Shown here: positions 43,569-51,264 of the stretch, one piece after another
How positions within the stretch are numbered: the first letter of the stretch is position 1
How the letters are laid out: each line of letters opens with the position of its first letter
Assembly: GCF_039613825.1 (NCBI RefSeq)
Contig: NZ_CP154826.1
Location: forward strand, 372,001-436,000
Reading direction: 5' to 3'
DNA length: 64,000 nt
From: Diaminobutyricibacter sp. McL0608
GTDB taxonomy: Bacteria; Actinomycetota; Actinomycetes; Actinomycetales; Microbacteriaceae
The notes under the pieces: model-generated
Database searches by the model: none
Told to the model about the DNA's origin: nothing
The model's input: only the letters and a program-made list of their open reading frames with translations
Program-made: the position numbers and the translations under genes

Positions 43569-44285
43569 GTGAGTAAGGCCGACCTGAGCAAGAAGCCCGA
43601 GCAGGTCGCTGCGATGTTCGACGAGGTGTCGACGCACTACGACAGGACGAACACGATCCTGTCCGCCGGCAACGCGGCGCTGTGGAGATATGCGACCACG
43701 CGTGCGGTCGATCCGAGACCCGGTGAGCTCATCCTCGATGTCGCCGCCGGCACGGGCACGTCCAGCGCATCGTTGTCCCGCACCGGCGCGCGGGTCATCG
43801 CGGCCGATTTCTCCGCGGGCATGATCGAGGTAGGCCGTGAGCGCCAGGCCGGAAACCCTTTCATCGAATTCGTGCAGGCGGATGCGACGGCCCTTCCGTT
43901 CGCAGACGACGAATTCGACGCGGTCACCATCTCCTTCGGCCTCCGCAACATCGTCAACCCCAAGGCGGCGCTCGCCGAGTTCCGGCGCGTGACGAAGCCC
44001 GGCGGTCGCGTCGTCATCTGCGAGTTCTCGCGTCCTCCAGCGGCTCTCGTGCGCAAAGGCTATTTCGCGTACCTGCGGTACGGTATGCCTGTGCTCGTAC
44101 GTGTGGCGAGCTCGAACCCCGTGGCATACGAATACCTGATGGACTCGATTGCGGAATGGCCCAGCCAGCCGGTGCTGAGCGAATGGATGCGCGAGGCCGG
44201 CCTCGAACGCGTCGCCTATCGCAATCTCACGGCGGGGATCGTCGCATTGCATCGCGGTTTCGTGCCGCTCACCGAGGGGGAGTAG
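43569..44285 (+). CDS. menG: Demethylmenaquinone methyltransferase
   Basis: 238 residues, UbiE/MenG family. SAM-binding motif LDVAAGTGTSSASL (about 58-71), the second strand VIAADFSAGMIEV, and NPVAYEYLMDSIAEWPSQ near the C-terminus. It adds the ring methyl in the last step of menaquinone synthesis. GTG follows TAAGCT by 6 nt. The stop overlaps the next start by 1 bp. Confidence 0.96.
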   Translation: MSKADLSKKPEQVAAMFDEVSTHYDRTNTILSAGNAALWRYATTRAVDPRPGELILDVAAGTGTSSASLSRTGARVIAADFSAGMIEVGRERQAGNPFIEFVQADATALPFADDEFDAVTISFGLRNIVNPKAALAEFRRVTKPGGRVVICEFSRPPAALVRKGYFAYLRYGMPVLVRVASSNPVAYEYLMDSIAEWPSQPVLSEWMREAGLERVAYRNLTAGIVALHRGFVPLTEGE

Positions 44286-45361
44286 TGGCTTCAAGCGTTC
44301 CGGTCGTCAGGCGGGGCACCTCGCTCTCGGGTCAGGTCGGCCTGAGCGACCGCATCTTCGCGTCCAGCGAAGACAAGCATTTCGCCGCCGCGGTCGACGC
44401 AGGCCTCGCCCGCGTCGAAGAAGGACTGCACGCCGAGATGCGTTTTGCGGACAACCTCGCGGATGTGACGGCCCGCTACCTGCTCGAGGCGGGGGGCAAG
44501 CGCGTGCGGCCGATGCTCACCCTGCTCACGGCTCAGCTCGGCAACGGCAACACCCCCGAAGTGCTGACCGCCGCCGAGGCGATCGAGATCACGCACCTTG
44601 CCTCGCTGTACCACGACGACGTGATGGACGAGGCGCAGATGCGCCGTGGCGTTCCGAGCGCCCAGACCGTCTGGGGCAATTCGGTGGCCGTGCTCACCGG
44701 TGACCTGCTCTTCGCGCGGGCCAGCAAGATGGTCGCATCCCTCGGCGAACGGGCGATCAACCTGCAGGCCGACACCTTCGAACGGCTCTGCCTCGGCCAG
44801 CTGCACGAGACCATCGGCCCACGCGACGGCGAAGACCCGGTCGAGCACTACCTCCAGGTACTCTCCGACAAGACCGGCTCGCTGATCGCCGCCGCCGCTC
44901 AGATGGGCGTGGCGTTCTCCGGTGCGCCGTCCGAATACGAACAGCCTGTCGTGGTCTTCGGGGAGAAGGTCGGTGTGGCGTTCCAGCTCATCGACGACGT
45001 CATCGACCTGGCGGGAGCGGAAGCGGAGACGGGCAAGACCCCCGGCACTGATCTGCGTGCGGGTGTCGCCACCCTGCCGCTGCTGCGCCTCCGCGAGCGG
45101 GCCTTGACCGACGAGGATGCGCGCGAACTGCTCGGGCGACTGGAGCGCGACGTCATCGGCACCGCCGACGACGGCCCGGCGACAGCGGCCGCCATCGCCG
45201 CGATCGCCGCCCTCCGTGAGCACGACGTCACCCGTCAGACCCTCGACGAAGCACACCGGTGGGCGCGGGAGGCCGTCGAAGCGATCGACCCTCTGCCCGA
45301 CGGCCCGGTCAAGAAGGCGCTCACGCGTTTCGCTGACACCATCGTCGAACGATCCAGCTAG
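44285..45361 (+). CDS. Long-chain polyprenyl diphosphate synthase
   Basis: 358 residues of the trans-prenyl synthase family: first Asp-rich motif HDDVMD, second DDVID, and GGKRVRPMLTLL before them. It makes the isoprenoid tail used by MenA; the product chain length cannot be told from sequence. GTG directly after menG shows co-expression. A longer frame through menG is a shadow. Confidence 0.92.
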   Translation: MASSVPVVRRGTSLSGQVGLSDRIFASSEDKHFAAAVDAGLARVEEGLHAEMRFADNLADVTARYLLEAGGKRVRPMLTLLTAQLGNGNTPEVLTAAEAIEITHLASLYHDDVMDEAQMRRGVPSAQTVWGNSVAVLTGDLLFARASKMVASLGERAINLQADTFERLCLGQLHETIGPRDGEDPVEHYLQVLSDKTGSLIAAAAQMGVAFSGAPSEYEQPVVVFGEKVGVAFQLIDDVIDLAGAEAETGKTPGTDLRAGVATLPLLRLRERALTDEDARELLGRLERDVIGTADDGPATAAAIAAIAALREHDVTRQTLDEAHRWAREAVEAIDPLPDGPVKKALTRFADTIVERSS

Positions 45362-45376
45362 AAAGAGCGATCAGGC

Positions 45377-46735
45377 ATGACCAAATTGAGACTGGCCATC
45401 GTCGGGGCGGGGCCCGCCGGCATCTACGCCGCGGACATCCTGCTGAAAGCCGAGCGCGGCTTCGACGTCTCCATCGACCTCTTCGAGCAGCTTCCGGCGC
45501 CCTACGGACTGGTCCGATACGGCGTCGCGCCCGACCATCCGCGCATCAAGGGCATCATCACCGCGCTGCGCGAGGTCGTGGATCGTGGTGACATCCGCCT
45601 CTTCGGCAATGTGCATTTCGGCACAGACATCACCCTCGACGACCTGAAGAAGCACTACAACGCGGTGATCTTCGCGACGGGCGCCATCCGTGATTCCGAC
45701 CTGGACATCCCGGGCGTCGATCTCGAGGGCTCGTACGGCGCCGCCGAGTTCGTGAGCTGGTTCGACGGTCACCCGGATGTGCCGCGCACGTGGCCGCTCG
45801 AGGCCGAGTCTGTCGCCGTGATCGGCAACGGCAACGTGGCCCTCGACGTCTCCCGCATGCTCGCCAAGCACGCCGACGACCTGCTGCCGACGGAGATCCC
45901 GGCGAACGTCTACGAGATCCTGAAGTCGTCGCCGGTGACGGACGTGCACGTGTTCGGTCGCCGCGGTCCGGCGCAGGTGAAGTTCACTCCGCTCGAACTG
46001 CGGGAGCTGGGTGAGCTGAACGACGTCGACATGATCGTCTACGAAGAGGACTTCGACTACGACGACGCGTCGAAGGCGGCGATCGCCAGCAACAAGCAGG
46101 TCATGGTCATCGACCGCGTGCTGCAGCAGTGGCGCCAGCGAGAGGTCGGCTCGGCGTCGCGCAGGCTGCACCTGCACTTCTACGCGAAGCCACTGGAGAT
46201 CGTCGACGACGGCACCGGCCACGTGTCCGCGATCCGTTACGAGCGGACGGCTCCGGATGGGGAGGGCGGCGTCCGCGGGACCGGCGAGATCCGCGAGGTC
46301 CCGATCCGCGCCCTCTATCGGGCCGTCGGCTACTTCGGGTCCCCACTCGACGGCATCCCGTATGACGAGAAGCACGGCGTGATCCCGAACCGCGAGGGAC
46401 AGGTGCTCCACAAGACCGACAACACGCGCATGTACGGCGTCTACGCGACCGGCTGGATCAAGCGTGGGCCGGTCGGCCTCATCGGGCACACCAAGTCGGA
46501 TGCGATGGAGACGATCAAGCACGTCATCAACGACCAGGGCAACTGGTGGACGCCGGTCGACCCGTCGGAGGAGTCGATCGTGCGGCTGCTGCACGAACGC
46601 GGCGTGGAGTACACGAACCTCGAGGGCTGGCACAATCTGGATTCGCATGAACTCGCGCTCGGCGAGGCCGAGGGGCGCGTGCGGATCAAGGTGGTCCCGC
46701 GTGACGAGATGATCCAGATCTCCAACCGTTCGTAG
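45377..46735 (+). CDS. FAD-dependent ferredoxin-NADP reductase (FprA/adrenodoxin-reductase type)
   Basis: 452 residues. FAD motif LAIVGAGPAGIYAADIL (about 6-22), then APYGLVRYGVAPDHP, the NADP site VIGNGNVALDVSRML, and YATGWIKRGPVGLIGHTKSDA near the C-terminus. It moves electrons between NADPH and ferredoxin. ATG with SD AAAGAG. It follows the prenyl synthase by 15 bp, so it likely joins the menaquinone operon, although no direct link is known. Confidence 0.93.
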   Translation: MTKLRLAIVGAGPAGIYAADILLKAERGFDVSIDLFEQLPAPYGLVRYGVAPDHPRIKGIITALREVVDRGDIRLFGNVHFGTDITLDDLKKHYNAVIFATGAIRDSDLDIPGVDLEGSYGAAEFVSWFDGHPDVPRTWPLEAESVAVIGNGNVALDVSRMLAKHADDLLPTEIPANVYEILKSSPVTDVHVFGRRGPAQVKFTPLELRELGELNDVDMIVYEEDFDYDDASKAAIASNKQVMVIDRVLQQWRQREVGSASRRLHLHFYAKPLEIVDDGTGHVSAIRYERTAPDGEGGVRGTGEIREVPIRALYRAVGYFGSPLDGIPYDEKHGVIPNREGQVLHKTDNTRMYGVYATGWIKRGPVGLIGHTKSDAMETIKHVINDQGNWWTPVDPSEESIVRLLHERGVEYTNLEGWHNLDSHELALGEAEGRVRIKVVPRDEMIQISNRS

Positions 46736-46852
46736 ACTCCTCCACAGAGGGCCGGTTTCTGGTTTTGTCCACAGATTCAGTCGCGAAAGCCTGCCATTCC
46801 TAATACATGCCTAGCGTTATAACAACGCATCCGGCACGCTAGAGGAGTGACT

Positions 46853-47254
46853 TTGACTGAACCACAGACCTGGACCATGATCGGGGTCGTCCTTGCGACC
46901 CTCGTTTCCGCCCTCGTTGCCATCATGCATCTGCTGACCCGAACGATGACCACTCAATTCGAGAGCTTCCGGCGCGAGATCGCAACCGAGCTCGGCGGCC
47001 TCCGCACGGAATTCGTTGCAGAACTCAAGAGTCTCCGAACGGAGGCGAAGATAAGGTTCGAGACGATCGAACTCCGTTTCGATGAAGTGGGCCGCCGTTT
47101 CGATCGGGTGGAGACCCGGCTCGATCGGGTTGAGACCAGGCTGGACGGAGTTGAAGCAGGAGTGGCGACGATAGACAAGCGGGTCGGCGACCTCGATCGC
47201 GACGTTCAGGCGCTCACGAGCAGGCAGTTCGGCAGCACTCTGCCGGAGGCCTGA
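46853..47254 (+). CDS. Membrane-anchored coiled-coil protein of unknown function
   Basis: About 133 residues. One membrane segment (about 10-27, VLATLVSALVAIMHLL) is followed by a single long coiled coil with seven-residue repeats (RFDEVGR, RFDRVET, RLDRVET, RLDGVEA). TTG at 46853 has AGAGGAG five nt upstream; GTG at 46847 overlaps that site. The upstream 110 bp hold a TATAAC -10 box at about 46818 and a CTAGCGT/ACGCTAG dyad. Unrecognised; low-complexity repeats make homology calls unreliable. Confidence 0.55.
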   Translation: MTEPQTWTMIGVVLATLVSALVAIMHLLTRTMTTQFESFRREIATELGGLRTEFVAELKSLRTEAKIRFETIELRFDEVGRRFDRVETRLDRVETRLDGVEAGVATIDKRVGDLDRDVQALTSRQFGSTLPEA

Positions 47255-47296
47255 TCAGCCGATCGCTCTGGACCCTTTCGTCGCTAGGGTGTGAAC

Positions 47297-48289
47297 GTGG
47301 CCAAGGTGAGCGGGTGGCAGCCGGATGTGCTCGGCGAGCACTTCGAGCAGCTCACGATCCCGCTCGAACCAGACGGCGAAGGTGAGGTCGTCGCCACGCT
47401 CGTCCGGTACCGCCCGGGTCCGCGCCTGCACCTGGCGAAGCCGCCCGCAGACGGCGCCGATGTGCTCTACGTCCACGGCTGGTCGGACTACTTCTTCCAG
47501 ACCCAGCTCGCCGAGTTCTGGCATCGGTCGGGGGCGCGGTTCTTTGCGCTCGATCTGCGCAAATACGGCCGGAGCCTTCGCCCGCACCAGACGCCGGGCG
47601 ACGTGGACGATCTCGCGACCTATGACGAAGAGATCGGGGCGGCTCTCGACATCATGAACGATGGCGAAGGCGCCCGGCGGCGACCGCTCATCCTCATGGG
47701 GCATTCCACGGGCGGGCTCACGCTCAGCCTCTGGGCAGACCGCCACCCGGGACGCGCGGCAGCGCTCGTGCTGAACAGTCCCTGGCTCGAATTCCAGGCG
47801 CGTGGCGCCGGGCGTGCAGCACTCGCACCGCTCGTCGGCATGCAGGCGCGGTTCGAGCCGCACGTTCCATTGCCGAACGTGGACTTCGGGTTCTACACCC
47901 GATCGGTGTCGTCGACGATGGACGGTGAGTGGACGTACAACCTGGACTGGCGACCACTTCGCGGGTTCGCCGTGCATCCGCGCTGGCTGAACGCCGTACT
48001 CGCGGGGCACGCCCGCGTCGCCGCGGGGCTCTCGATCGATGCGCCCGCCCTGACGCTCCTGTCGGCGCGCTCGACGATCCTTCCACGGTGGACTCCCGAC
48101 ATGATGCGGAGCGACATCGTGCTCGTCGTCGAAGACATCGCCGTGCGGGCGGTCCGGCTCGGCTCGACCGTCACGGTCGCACGGATCGACGGTGCGCTGC
48201 ACGACGTGATCCTGTCGGCGCCGGATGCGCGTGCCGACGCTTACGTGCAGATCACTCGCTGGCTGCGCGGCTACCTTCACACGCGCTGA
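47297..48289 (+). CDS. Alpha/beta hydrolase (serine aminopeptidase S33/lysophospholipase type)
   Basis: 330 residues. The nucleophile elbow is GHSTGG (in LMGHSTGGLTLSLWADRH), the strand before it reads DVLYVHGWSDYFFQ with the oxyanion residues, and a late HDV (ALHDVILSAPD) supplies the catalytic His. These enzymes act on small esters or lysophospholipids in the cytoplasm. GTG at 47297 lies 6 nt after TAGGGT and is preferred over GTG 47291. Substrate unknown. Confidence 0.86.
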   Translation: MAKVSGWQPDVLGEHFEQLTIPLEPDGEGEVVATLVRYRPGPRLHLAKPPADGADVLYVHGWSDYFFQTQLAEFWHRSGARFFALDLRKYGRSLRPHQTPGDVDDLATYDEEIGAALDIMNDGEGARRRPLILMGHSTGGLTLSLWADRHPGRAAALVLNSPWLEFQARGAGRAALAPLVGMQARFEPHVPLPNVDFGFYTRSVSSTMDGEWTYNLDWRPLRGFAVHPRWLNAVLAGHARVAAGLSIDAPALTLLSARSTILPRWTPDMMRSDIVLVVEDIAVRAVRLGSTVTVARIDGALHDVILSAPDARADAYVQITRWLRGYLHTR

Positions 48290-48302
48290 CGCGGCGTAAC
48301 GG

Positions 48303-48791
48303 CTAGCGGAAGTTGACGAACTGCAGCGCGACGTCGAGGTCGGCGCCCTTCAGCAGCGCCATCGTCGCCTGGAGGTCGTCGCGGCTCTTCGACGACACCC
48401 GAAGTTCGTCGCCCTGGATCTGCGACTTGACGCTCTTGGGCGCCTCGTCGCGGATGAGCTTCGAGATCTTCTTCGCCGCATCCTGCTCGATGCCGTTCTT
48501 GAGGTCGGCTTCGATCCGGAATTCCTTGCCGGAAGCGAACGGCTCACCGGTGTCGAGGCTGCGAAGCGAGATGCCGCGCTTGATGAGCTTGGACTCGAAG
48601 ACCTCGAGAACCGCCTTCACCCGCTCTTCGGTGTTGGCCTTCATCAGGACCTTCTCGCCGCTCCACTCGATGGAGGCGCCGACATTCTTGAAGTCGTAAC
48701 GCTGCTCGACCTCCTTCCGCGCCTGGTTGAGCGCGTTGTCGGCCTCCATCTTGTCGACCTTGCTGACCACGTCAAAGGATGAATCTGCCAT
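48303..48791 (-). CDS. YajQ-family cyclic-di-GMP-binding protein
   Basis: 162 residues. The complete YajQ pattern is visible: [33 protein letters not shown] and [14 protein letters not shown]. Some members bind c-di-GMP or nucleotides and act as co-regulators, but the role in actinobacteria is unclear. ATG follows TAAACT by 6 nt (leaderless). It lies between a hydrolase and a LacI regulator, without obvious link. Confidence 0.95.
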   Translation of the reverse strand: MADSSFDVVSKVDKMEADNALNQARKEVEQRYDFKNVGASIEWSGEKVLMKANTEERVKAVLEVFESKLIKRGISLRSLDTGEPFASGKEFRIEADLKNGIEQDAAKKISKLIRDEAPKSVKSQIQGDELRVSSKSRDDLQATMALLKGADLDVALQFVNFR

Positions 48792-48813
48792 GCGACCAGT
48801 TTATGGGCGCGAC

Positions 48814-49842
48814 TCAGGAAGCGGGGTCGGGTCGCGACGAACTCGACCGGACGACCAGTTCGAACGGCAGCGCCATGTTCACCGGCTCCGGCTGTGCCTC
48901 CTCCGGCTGCAGCACGCCCATGAGCATCTCGACAGCCATCTCGCCCTGCCCGGTCGGGAACTGCGCCACCGTGGTCAGGCCGAAGAACTCTGCGAGCTCG
49001 TGATCGTCGATTCCCACTACCGAGACATCATGCGGAACGCTCAACCCCAGGTCGCGGGCAGCGAGGATCGCGCCGATCGCCATCTCGTCCGACGCCGCGA
49101 AGATCGCGGTAGGCCGATCGCGGGGAGCCCCGAGGAGCTGCTTGGCGGCCTGGTAGCCGCCGCCGATCGTGAAGTCCGCCGGCTGGTACAACTCGGGGCG
49201 CAACGGCACGCCTGCGCCCGTGAGTGCCTGTTCGTATCCGATCCGCCGGTTGGTGGGAATGTGGAAGTCGAGATCGAACTCCTTGTGGCCGCCGACGTGC
49301 GCGATCCGGGTGTGCCCGAGCGCGAGCAGATGCTCCGTCGCCAGGCGGGCGACGGCGACATCGTCGATCGTGAGAGTGCGGACGCCCGCGAGGGGTCCGC
49401 CGACGCCGACGATCGGTTTGCCGAGCGCGAGAAGCCGGCTGACCTCGTCTTCGGTGAGTTCGAGCGAGATCGCGATCACCGCATCCACCCGCTTGCGCAG
49501 CAGGAAATGCTCGAACACGCTGCGGCGCTCATCGCCTCCGCCGCTCAGGTTGTACAGCGTGAGGTCGTAGCCGTGCCGCAGGAGCGCACGCTCTGCGCCC
49601 TCGATGACCGACGAGAAGAACCAGCGGTTGAGGTACGGCACGACCGCGCCGACGTTCTTGGTGCGTCCGGAGGCGAGGCTCGATGCATTCGACGAGACCA
49701 CGTAGCCGAGGTCGAGCGCGGCCTGCGACACCTTCAGCCGGGTGCCGGGCGACACATGACCGTTGCCGCTGAGGGCGCGCGAGACCGTCGCCGTCGACAC
49801 GCCCGCCAGACGGGCGACTTCATCGATTCCGACCACGGACAC
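48814..49842 (-). CDS. LacI-family transcriptional regulator, probable maltodextrin repressor
   Basis: 342 residues. The HTH (IDEVARLAGVSTATVSRALSG) lies at about 5-26 and the hinge helix, with VSSNASSLASG, follows. The periplasmic-binding-like domain ends near 330. GTG 49842 or GTG 49836 are both possible. It is a good candidate to bind the two TGNAARCGCTTNCA-type sites in the malE control region about 4 kb away; such LacI proteins control sugar transport clusters. A TAGGAT -10 (complement 49871-49876) gives a leader of about 25 nt. Confidence 0.87.
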   Translation of the reverse strand: MSVVGIDEVARLAGVSTATVSRALSGNGHVSPGTRLKVSQAALDLGYVVSSNASSLASGRTKNVGAVVPYLNRWFFSSVIEGAERALLRHGYDLTLYNLSGGGDERRSVFEHFLLRKRVDAVIAISLELTEDEVSRLLALGKPIVGVGGPLAGVRTLTIDDVAVARLATEHLLALGHTRIAHVGGHKEFDLDFHIPTNRRIGYEQALTGAGVPLRPELYQPADFTIGGGYQAAKQLLGAPRDRPTAIFAASDEMAIGAILAARDLGLSVPHDVSVVGIDDHELAEFFGLTTVAQFPTGQGEMAVEMLMGVLQPEEAQPEPVNMALPFELVVRSSSSRPDPAS

Positions 49843-49974
49843 CTCGCAATCGTTCGCTCCGCCTCGGTAAATCCTAGCGATCGTCCGCGTAGACGGATCG
49901 CACTGTCGGACACCGACCCTTTCCGTTCTCGGGCCGAGCGGGTAGGCTCCCCAGACGATCGAATCGGAGGCGGG

Positions 49975-50019
49975 ATGGACGCAGTGAGCGGAGCTCCGGC
50001 GAGGTGGGAACGGAGATGA
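49975..50019 (+). CDS. 14-codon leader ORF with perfect SD, coupled to the next gene
   Basis: ATG to TGA encodes MDAVSGAPARWERR. GGAGG is 4 nt upstream and TAGGCT lies about 26 nt before the ATG. The stop overlaps the next start (ATGA). This looks like a translated leader that delivers ribosomes to the small membrane gene. Peptide function, if any, unknown. Confidence 0.45.
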   Translation: MDAVSGAPARWERR

Positions 50020-50186
50020 CCGGCTGGGCGTACGCGGCCGGACTGGTCATCCTGCTCGGCGGGCTCGTCGTCGCGATCATGCAGTTGGTCAGGATGAGGA
50101 GGGTCCCGCCAGGACCCGGCGAACACGAGGCGCAACCGCCCGCCGAGGCGCCCGAGGAGCCGATTTCACCAGACGAGCCTCGATGA
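50016..50186 (+). CDS. Small single-TM membrane protein
   Basis: 56 residues: one membrane segment (about 5-24, AYAAGLVILLGGLVVAIMQL), a basic stop-transfer (VRMRR), then a Pro/Glu-rich tail. ATG is chosen for the overlap with the leader ORF and GGAG close upstream. No family recognised. It lies between a LacI gene and tRNA-Tyr. Confidence 0.55.
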   Translation: MTGWAYAAGLVILLGGLVVAIMQLVRMRRVPPGPGEHEAQPPAEAPEEPISPDEPR

Positions 50187-50240
50187 GTATCCTTATGTAG
50201 CGCCTTCGGTCAGATGAATACATGTGGTCGGGTGCGCCCT

Positions 50241-50322
50241 GGCGAGTTACCCAAGCGGCCAAAGGGATCTGACTGTAAATCAGCCGTCTTAGACTTCGGG
50301 GGTTCGAATCCCTCACTCGCCA
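50241..50322 (+). tRNA. tRNA-Tyr (GTA)
   Basis: A class II tRNA of 82 nt with a long variable arm. Acceptor arms GGCGAGT / ACTCGCC pair perfectly with discriminator A; anticodon GTA at 50275-50277; T-loop GGTTCGAATCC. CCA is not encoded. A hairpin terminator follows. Confidence 0.95.
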
Positions 50323-50331
50323 CTCTGTGAC

Positions 50332-50364
50332 ACAAGGGCTCCGTGCTGAAGGCGGGGCCCTTGT
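50332..50364 (+). terminator. Terminator after tRNA-Tyr
   Basis: ACAAGGGCTCCG and CGGGGCCCTTGT pair (one G-U) around a 9-nt loop. A short T-containing stretch follows. Confidence 0.7.
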
Positions 50365-50401
50365 TCCGTTTCCGGTGCGCGCCGTGTGTCAGGCTGGCTC
50401 T

Positions 50402-51211
50402 ATGGCCGCTGAATCGCACCTCCTCGATGTCGCCCTCCCGATCGCCCTTCGCGCCGCCGAGCTCGTGAAGCTCCGGCGCAGCGAAGGGGTCGAGATCGCC
50501 GCCTCCAAGTCGTCGGCGGAAGACATCGTGACACTCGCCGACCGGGAGTCCGAGACGCTCATCCGGGATGCACTGGCCGAGGCGCGTCCCGACGACGGCT
50601 TCTTCGGTGAGGAGTCGGGTGCCGAGAAGGGCACGAGCGGGATCACCTGGGTCGTCGATCCGATCGACGGCACTGTCAACTACGCCTACGACATTCCGGC
50701 CTACGCCGTGAGTATCGCCGCGGTCGAGGGCGACCCGGATCCTGCGACCTGGCGTGCCCTCGCCGGGGTCGTCGCGAATCCTGCGATCGGCGAGGTCTTC
50801 ACCGGTGCGGCCGGTGGTGGGTCCTTCCTCAACGGCACGGCGCTGCGGGTGCGAACCGGGGTCGAGCTGCCGCTGGCCCTCATCGGAACCGGATTCTCGT
50901 ACTCGGCCGAGCTGCGCGTGAAACAGGCCGGCGTGGTTCAGGGACTCATCGACCAGGTGCGCGACATCCGACGCATCGGTTCGGCCGCACTCGACCTGTG
51001 CTCGCTCGCCGCAGGGCGGCTCGACGGCTACTACGAGCGGATGCTCAACCCGTGGGACCACGCGGCCGGCGCCCTGATCGCAAGGGAAGCCGGCGCGCGG
51101 GTCGGCGGACTCGATGGTGCGCTGGAGAGCAAGGATCTGCTGATCGCTGCTGAGCCCGCGCTCTACGTGCGACTGGAGGCGGCGCTCGCCGCCCTCGGCG
51201 TCGCGGACTGA
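50402..51211 (+). CDS. Inositol-monophosphatase-family phosphatase
   Basis: 269 residues. Magnesium site motifs: EES (GEESG, about 65-69), WVVDPIDGTVNY (about 82-93) and NPWDHAAG (about 219-226). It may dephosphorylate inositol phosphate, histidinol phosphate or PAP; the subfamily cannot be fixed. ATG was chosen; CAGGCT 6 nt upstream could be a weak -10, giving a leaderless mRNA. It is convergent with the GH13 gene. Confidence 0.9.
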   Translation: MAAESHLLDVALPIALRAAELVKLRRSEGVEIAASKSSAEDIVTLADRESETLIRDALAEARPDDGFFGEESGAEKGTSGITWVVDPIDGTVNYAYDIPAYAVSIAAVEGDPDPATWRALAGVVANPAIGEVFTGAAGGGSFLNGTALRVRTGVELPLALIGTGFSYSAELRVKQAGVVQGLIDQVRDIRRIGSAALDLCSLAAGRLDGYYERMLNPWDHAAGALIAREAGARVGGLDGALESKDLLIAAEPALYVRLEAALAALGVAD

Positions 51212-51264
51212 CTGCTCAGCCCGTCGGAGGGGCTACGGATACCGACAGCGCGGCCCGCGAGAAC

